Shown here in pieces: positions 61,692 through 64,000 of a stretch of DNA of 64,000 nt. The position numbers and the translations under genes are program-made. This stretch comes from Akkermansiaceae bacterium. Lineage in GTDB: Bacteria; Verrucomicrobiota; Verrucomicrobiia; Verrucomicrobiales; DEV007. The DNA lies in contig JACKQE010000008.1 in the NCBI GenBank assembly GCA_024233005.1, positions 1 to 64,000 on the forward strand. The letters run 5' to 3'. Below the pieces are notes generated by a model that did not search any database, had not been told where the DNA came from, and worked only from the letters and a program-made list of their open reading frames with translations. How positions within the stretch are numbered: position 1 is the first letter of the stretch; every line of letters starts with the position of its first letter.

Positions 61692-63136
61692 GTGCCGCGG
61701 TGACCAAGGCCGGATCATTGCTGGTGGTCGAGGACGATCCCGATTTTGCCGCCTCCTTGGAGAGCATCTTGCAGTCCGCCGGCTATGAGGTGCGGCTTCT
61801 CGATGATGGTGCCGCAGCGGCCAAGTTGGCAGGGGAGGGAGGTTTCGATGCGGTGTTGACCGATTTCCGCCTGCCCGGCATGGGGGGGCTCAATGTGCTC
61901 GACACCTTCCGCGCCGCTCGGGTCCTGAGGCCCGTGATTCTCATGACGGCCCATTCTCATGCCGATCTCGCCATCGAGGCGACCAAGCGGGGGGCTTTCG
62001 ATTTTTTGATCAAGCCTTTCGACGTGGATGAGTTGCTGGCGACCATGGCCAAAGCGGTGCACGCCGGGCGTCTCCGGAACGGCTCGGTGCGAATGTCCGA
62101 GGGGCACGATGATCCCGGGGCGAAGAACGGCGTGACGCCGATGCTGGGGCGCAGCCGCGTCATGCAGCAGATCTTCAAAGATATTGGCCGCATTGCCCCC
62201 TCCAATGCCTCGGTGCTGATACTGGGGGAAACCGGCACCGGCAAGGAACTCGTGGCTCGGGCCCTCTGGCAGCACAGCCGTCGTGGCGAAGGGCCCTTCA
62301 TTGCGGTGAATTGCGGTGCGCTGCCCCAAGGACTTTTGGAGAGCGAACTTTTTGGCCACGTTCGCGGGGCCTTCACGGGCGCGGTGACCAACCGGGTGGG
62401 CCGTTTCGAGCAGGCGGACGGGGGCACCCTGTTCCTGGACGAGATTGGAGATCTGCCGATGGCGCTTCAGGTCAAATTGTTGCGCGTGTTGCAGGACGGG
62501 GCCGTGCAACCGCTTGGATCATCCCGGGAATTGACAGTCGATGTCCGGGTGATCGTGGCCACCAATCAGCCTTTGGAGCGTCTGATTGCCGAACAGCGTT
62601 TCCGTGAGGATTTATTTTACCGCGTCAATGGAGCGGTCATTCGCCTGCCTCCTTTGAGGGAACGCCGGGAGGACATTCCGATTCTGGTCCGACTTTTTGT
62701 CGGCTTGGCTTCTGCGGATTTGGGGCAAGCCTCTCCCGACGTGTCTCCGGAACTCTTGGATTTTCTTGGCTCCCAGCCTTGGCCGGGCAATGTGCGTCAA
62801 CTGCAGCAGGCAATCCGACGGGCCGTGATTTTTTCCAATGGGTATCCCTTAACGCCGGATCTCGTCGAAAAGGCGCTCGAAGGCGCCGCAGGCTTTGGAA
62901 CGGGCGGTCTGGCGGAGGGGGGCGGCGAAACGCTCGATGATCTCGTTGCCGCCGCATTGGATCGGGCCCACAAATCGGGCGAGGGCAGGGCTTATGAAGA
63001 GTTGGTCAGCGGTGTGGAACGCAAACTGATTTCCATGGCTTTGCGGCGTTCCGGAGGGCATCTCGGGCAGGTGGCCGGCTGGCTTGGGATCTCGCGGGTC
63101 ACCCTGCGCAAGAAAATGTCAGAGTTGGGACTCTGA
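61688..63136 (+). CDS. NtrC-family sigma-54-dependent response regulator
   Basis: This 482-residue transcription activator has three domains. The receiver domain carries the phospho-acceptor Asp in AVLTDFRLPGMGG (~57), acidic pair EDD near residue 15 and KPFD. The AAA+ domain has Walker A LGETGTGKELVARAL (~180), the sigma-54 contact loop GAFTGA (~229), Walker B GGTLFLDEIGDLP (~250), the R-finger region and LSRPWPGNVRQLQQ-type QPWPGNVRQLQQA. The C-terminal Fis-type helix-turn-helix is GQVAGWLGISRVTLRKKMSE. It works by ATP hydrolysis at sigma-54 promoters bound from upstream. A -24/-12-like site and direct repeats lie 90-150 bp after its stop. Confidence 0.94.
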   Translation: MSAAVTKAGSLLVVEDDPDFAASLESILQSAGYEVRLLDDGAAAAKLAGEGGFDAVLTDFRLPGMGGLNVLDTFRAARVLRPVILMTAHSHADLAIEATKRGAFDFLIKPFDVDELLATMAKAVHAGRLRNGSVRMSEGHDDPGAKNGVTPMLGRSRVMQQIFKDIGRIAPSNASVLILGETGTGKELVARALWQHSRRGEGPFIAVNCGALPQGLLESELFGHVRGAFTGAVTNRVGRFEQADGGTLFLDEIGDLPMALQVKLLRVLQDGAVQPLGSSRELTVDVRVIVATNQPLERLIAEQRFREDLFYRVNGAVIRLPPLRERREDIPILVRLFVGLASADLGQASPDVSPELLDFLGSQPWPGNVRQLQQAIRRAVIFSNGYPLTPDLVEKALEGAAGFGTGGLAEGGGETLDDLVAAALDRAHKSGEGRAYEELVSGVERKLISMALRRSGGHLGQVAGWLGISRVTLRKKMSELGL

Positions 63137-63142
63137 GCTCAG

Positions 63143-63187
63143 GTTTTGACAGTTTCTGTGCATGGCTTTGAAAGAAACTGTCAAAAC
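63143..63187. repeat. Perfect 15-bp inverted repeat after the regulator gene
   Basis: GTTTTGACAGTTTCT (63143-63157) and AGAAACTGTCAAAAC (63173-63187) are exact reverse complements separated by 15 bp. It begins 7 bp after the regulator stop. It is AT-rich with no T-tract after it, so it may be a weak terminator or a protein-binding palindrome. Confidence 0.75.
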
Positions 63188-63227
63188 TTGCGTTATCACG
63201 GTCATTTGGCCAACATATAAGGTAACG

Positions 63228-63269
63228 TTGTAAACTGTTGTAAACGAGTGAATTAATAGTGTTTGTAAC
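63228..63269 (+). promoter_or_regulatory. Direct TTGTAAAC repeats, candidate activator sites
   Basis: TTGTAAAC occurs at 63228-63235 and 63238-63245, 10 bp (one helical turn) apart, and a related TTGTAAC follows at 63263-63269. They lie directly upstream of a -24/-12-like element, a position expected for an enhancer-binding protein such as the regulator encoded just upstream. Confidence 0.5.
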
Positions 63270-63273
63270 TGAC

Positions 63274-63290
63274 TTGGCACGGATCAGGCT
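63274..63290 (+). promoter_or_regulatory. Candidate sigma-54 (-24/-12) promoter
   Basis: TTGGCACGGATCAGGCT matches the -24 element TGGCAC exactly and keeps the -12 GC at the required 12-bp spacing; the TT before that GC is AG instead. It would start transcription near 63301, only a couple of bases before ATG 63303, implying a leaderless or nearly leaderless message. Confidence 0.5.
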
Positions 63291-63302
63291 TAATGCTGCG
63301 GC

Positions 63303-63698
63303 ATGACCCCTACGTTGCGCGTTCCCAACTCTCCCCCCCCATCCACGGGAATCGCAACACCGTCGTGCGGCGAGGACAGGGTGCGGCTTACCGATTTTCA
63401 ATTGGTGGAGCGGTGCCTTGAACTCCCGCACGACGGGATGGGCGCTTTTCGGCAAATTGTCCAAAAATACCAGCCTGCGGTCGATGATCTGTGTTCCCAA
63501 TTGCTGGGTCCGGGAGAAAGAGCTCTGGAAGCCAGCGAGCGGACGTTCGTGGAAATCCATCGCAAGCTCGCTCTTTTCGAAACCAGCCAACACTCCTTTT
63601 CAGAATGGGTCTTTCGGACTGCCTTCGGGCAATGCCGCTTGGAAATGACCAAGTCCTTTCACAGGGCCGGCGACCGCATGGGATTGCTCATTGCTTGA
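63303..63698 (+). CDS. Sigma-70 region-2-only protein (truncated ECF sigma-like)
   Basis: This 131-residue protein resembles only the N-terminal half of an ECF sigma factor. Residues about 28-125 read LTDFQLVERCLELPHDGMGA, FRQIVQKYQPAVDDLCSQLL, ASERTFVEIHRKLALFETSQ and FSEWVFRTAFGQCRLEM, the usual region 2 helices that bind the RNA polymerase clamp and the -10 element. No region 4 follows; the protein ends 13 residues later, and the frame is closed by a clear stop. It may be a free-standing region 2 protein, an anti-sigma-like competitor or a truncated gene. The 3' end overlaps the convergent CoA-ligase gene by 11 bp. Confidence 0.65.
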   Translation: MTPTLRVPNSPPPSTGIATPSCGEDRVRLTDFQLVERCLELPHDGMGAFRQIVQKYQPAVDDLCSQLLGPGERALEASERTFVEIHRKLALFETSQHSFSEWVFRTAFGQCRLEMTKSFHRAGDRMGLLIA

Positions 63699-64000
63699 TC
63701 CACCTGCGTGATTTGAACTCTGCCTTGGGCAGGGTGCCGGGCTCCACCGAGCGCACTGGAATCCGCAGAGCAAAAGCGCTGTGCAACGCCCGGGCGATCC
63801 GGGAGGAAAGCTCGGATGCCGGGATCGTTCCCCCGCTCTGAGGTTCCACCACGACTTCCAGCTCGGCCATGGAATCCCGCGTGCTTTGGATGACTTGGTA
63901 CTCCGCCACTTCCGAAAACCGCCGGAGGACCTTTTCGACGGCCGTGGGGTAAATGTTGACCCCCCGGATCACGACCATTTCATCGACCCTCCCGATGACG
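63688..64000 (-). CDS. Phenylacetate-CoA ligase family protein, C-terminal part (cut by window)
   Basis: The minus-strand frame enters from the window edge and ends at TGA 63688, giving the last 104 residues. VIGRVDEMVVIRGVNIYPTA and VEKVLRRFSEVAEYQVI are the hinge and start of the C-terminal domain of PaaK-type AMP-forming ligases. The end, RSVEPGTLPKAEFKSRRWIK, contains the catalytic-Lys-containing LPKAEFKSRR motif usual for this group. Such enzymes activate phenylacetate or other aryl acids with ATP and CoA. The N-terminal domain and neighbours are outside the window, so the substrate is open. Confidence 0.88.
   Translation of the reverse strand, partial: VIGRVDEMVVIRGVNIYPTAVEKVLRRFSEVAEYQVIQSTRDSMAELEVVVEPQSGGTIPASELSSRIARALHSAFALRIPVRSVEPGTLPKAEFKSRRWIKQ

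Overview
The window looks like a chromosomal segment of a high-GC member of the PVC superphylum, most likely Verrucomicrobiota. The evidence is the density of families concentrated in that group: PSCyt1/DUF1549/DUF1553 (PSD1) and DUF1592 cytochromes, DUF1552 and DUF1501 proteins, fused beta-propeller/cytochrome 'PVC-type' dehydrogenases, sulfatase, SASA esterases, DUF4838 proteins and a SUMF1-domain protein. No rRNA, tRNA, CRISPR array or intact transposase was recognised.

Layout. 1-16.2 kb (almost all minus strand): C-terminally cut pyruvate kinase, a secreted metallophosphoesterase, a LamG/SASA esterase, a fused sugar-dehydrogenase/cytochrome c, a sulfatase, a second SASA esterase, a lipoate-ligase-like protein, a second fused dehydrogenase/HEAT/cytochrome c and a membrane-anchored protein. 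This reads as extracellular or periplasmic breakdown of esterified and sulfated glycans with electron transfer. 16.6-24.7 kb (plus): a PQQ-like propeller and a DUF4838 / SUMF1 / DUF4838 trio. 25.4-26.5 kb: a tiny lipoprotein too short for most ORF callers, a hexanucleotide tandem repeat and a decayed TPR-like gene. 26.9-29.3 kb: a coupled operon of ECF sigma factor, single-TM protein, secreted small protein and PDZ protein. 29.5-38.8 kb: diheme cytochrome c, DUF1592 and DUF1552 genes arranged convergently, M24 aminopeptidase, S9 dipeptidyl peptidase and a small secreted protein. 38.9-46.2 kb: GH105-like hydrolase, then PSD1, DUF1501 and an HpcH/HpaI aldolase, all three broken by dozens of one-base indels in a sharply bounded tract (about 41.75-45.9 kb) that looks like poor consensus rather than biology. 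46.3-48.7 kb: an accessory patch with a DUF6508-like gene, an attC-like half site, inverted repeats and broken AbiEi/AbiEii toxin-antitoxin genes. 48.8-57.4 kb: WbuC-like cupin, secreted esterases/hydrolases, a propeller dehydrogenase, an ABC exporter and a lone secretin.

The most interesting locus is 57.6-63.7 kb: five tightly linked plus-strand genes encoding a small coiled-coil protein, a membrane protein with an OmpA-like C-terminus, a Ras/Rab-like small GTPase, a soluble histidine kinase and an NtrC-type sigma-54 activator, the last four joined by 4-bp ATGA overlaps. Just downstream lie a 15-bp-arm inverted repeat, direct TTGTAAAC repeats one helical turn apart, a -24/-12-like promoter and a gene for a sigma-70 region-2-only protein. 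I infer a signalling unit in which GTPase/envelope state is read by the two-component pair, which then activates the mini-sigma gene through sigma-54. The window ends inside a PaaK-type CoA ligase on the minus strand.
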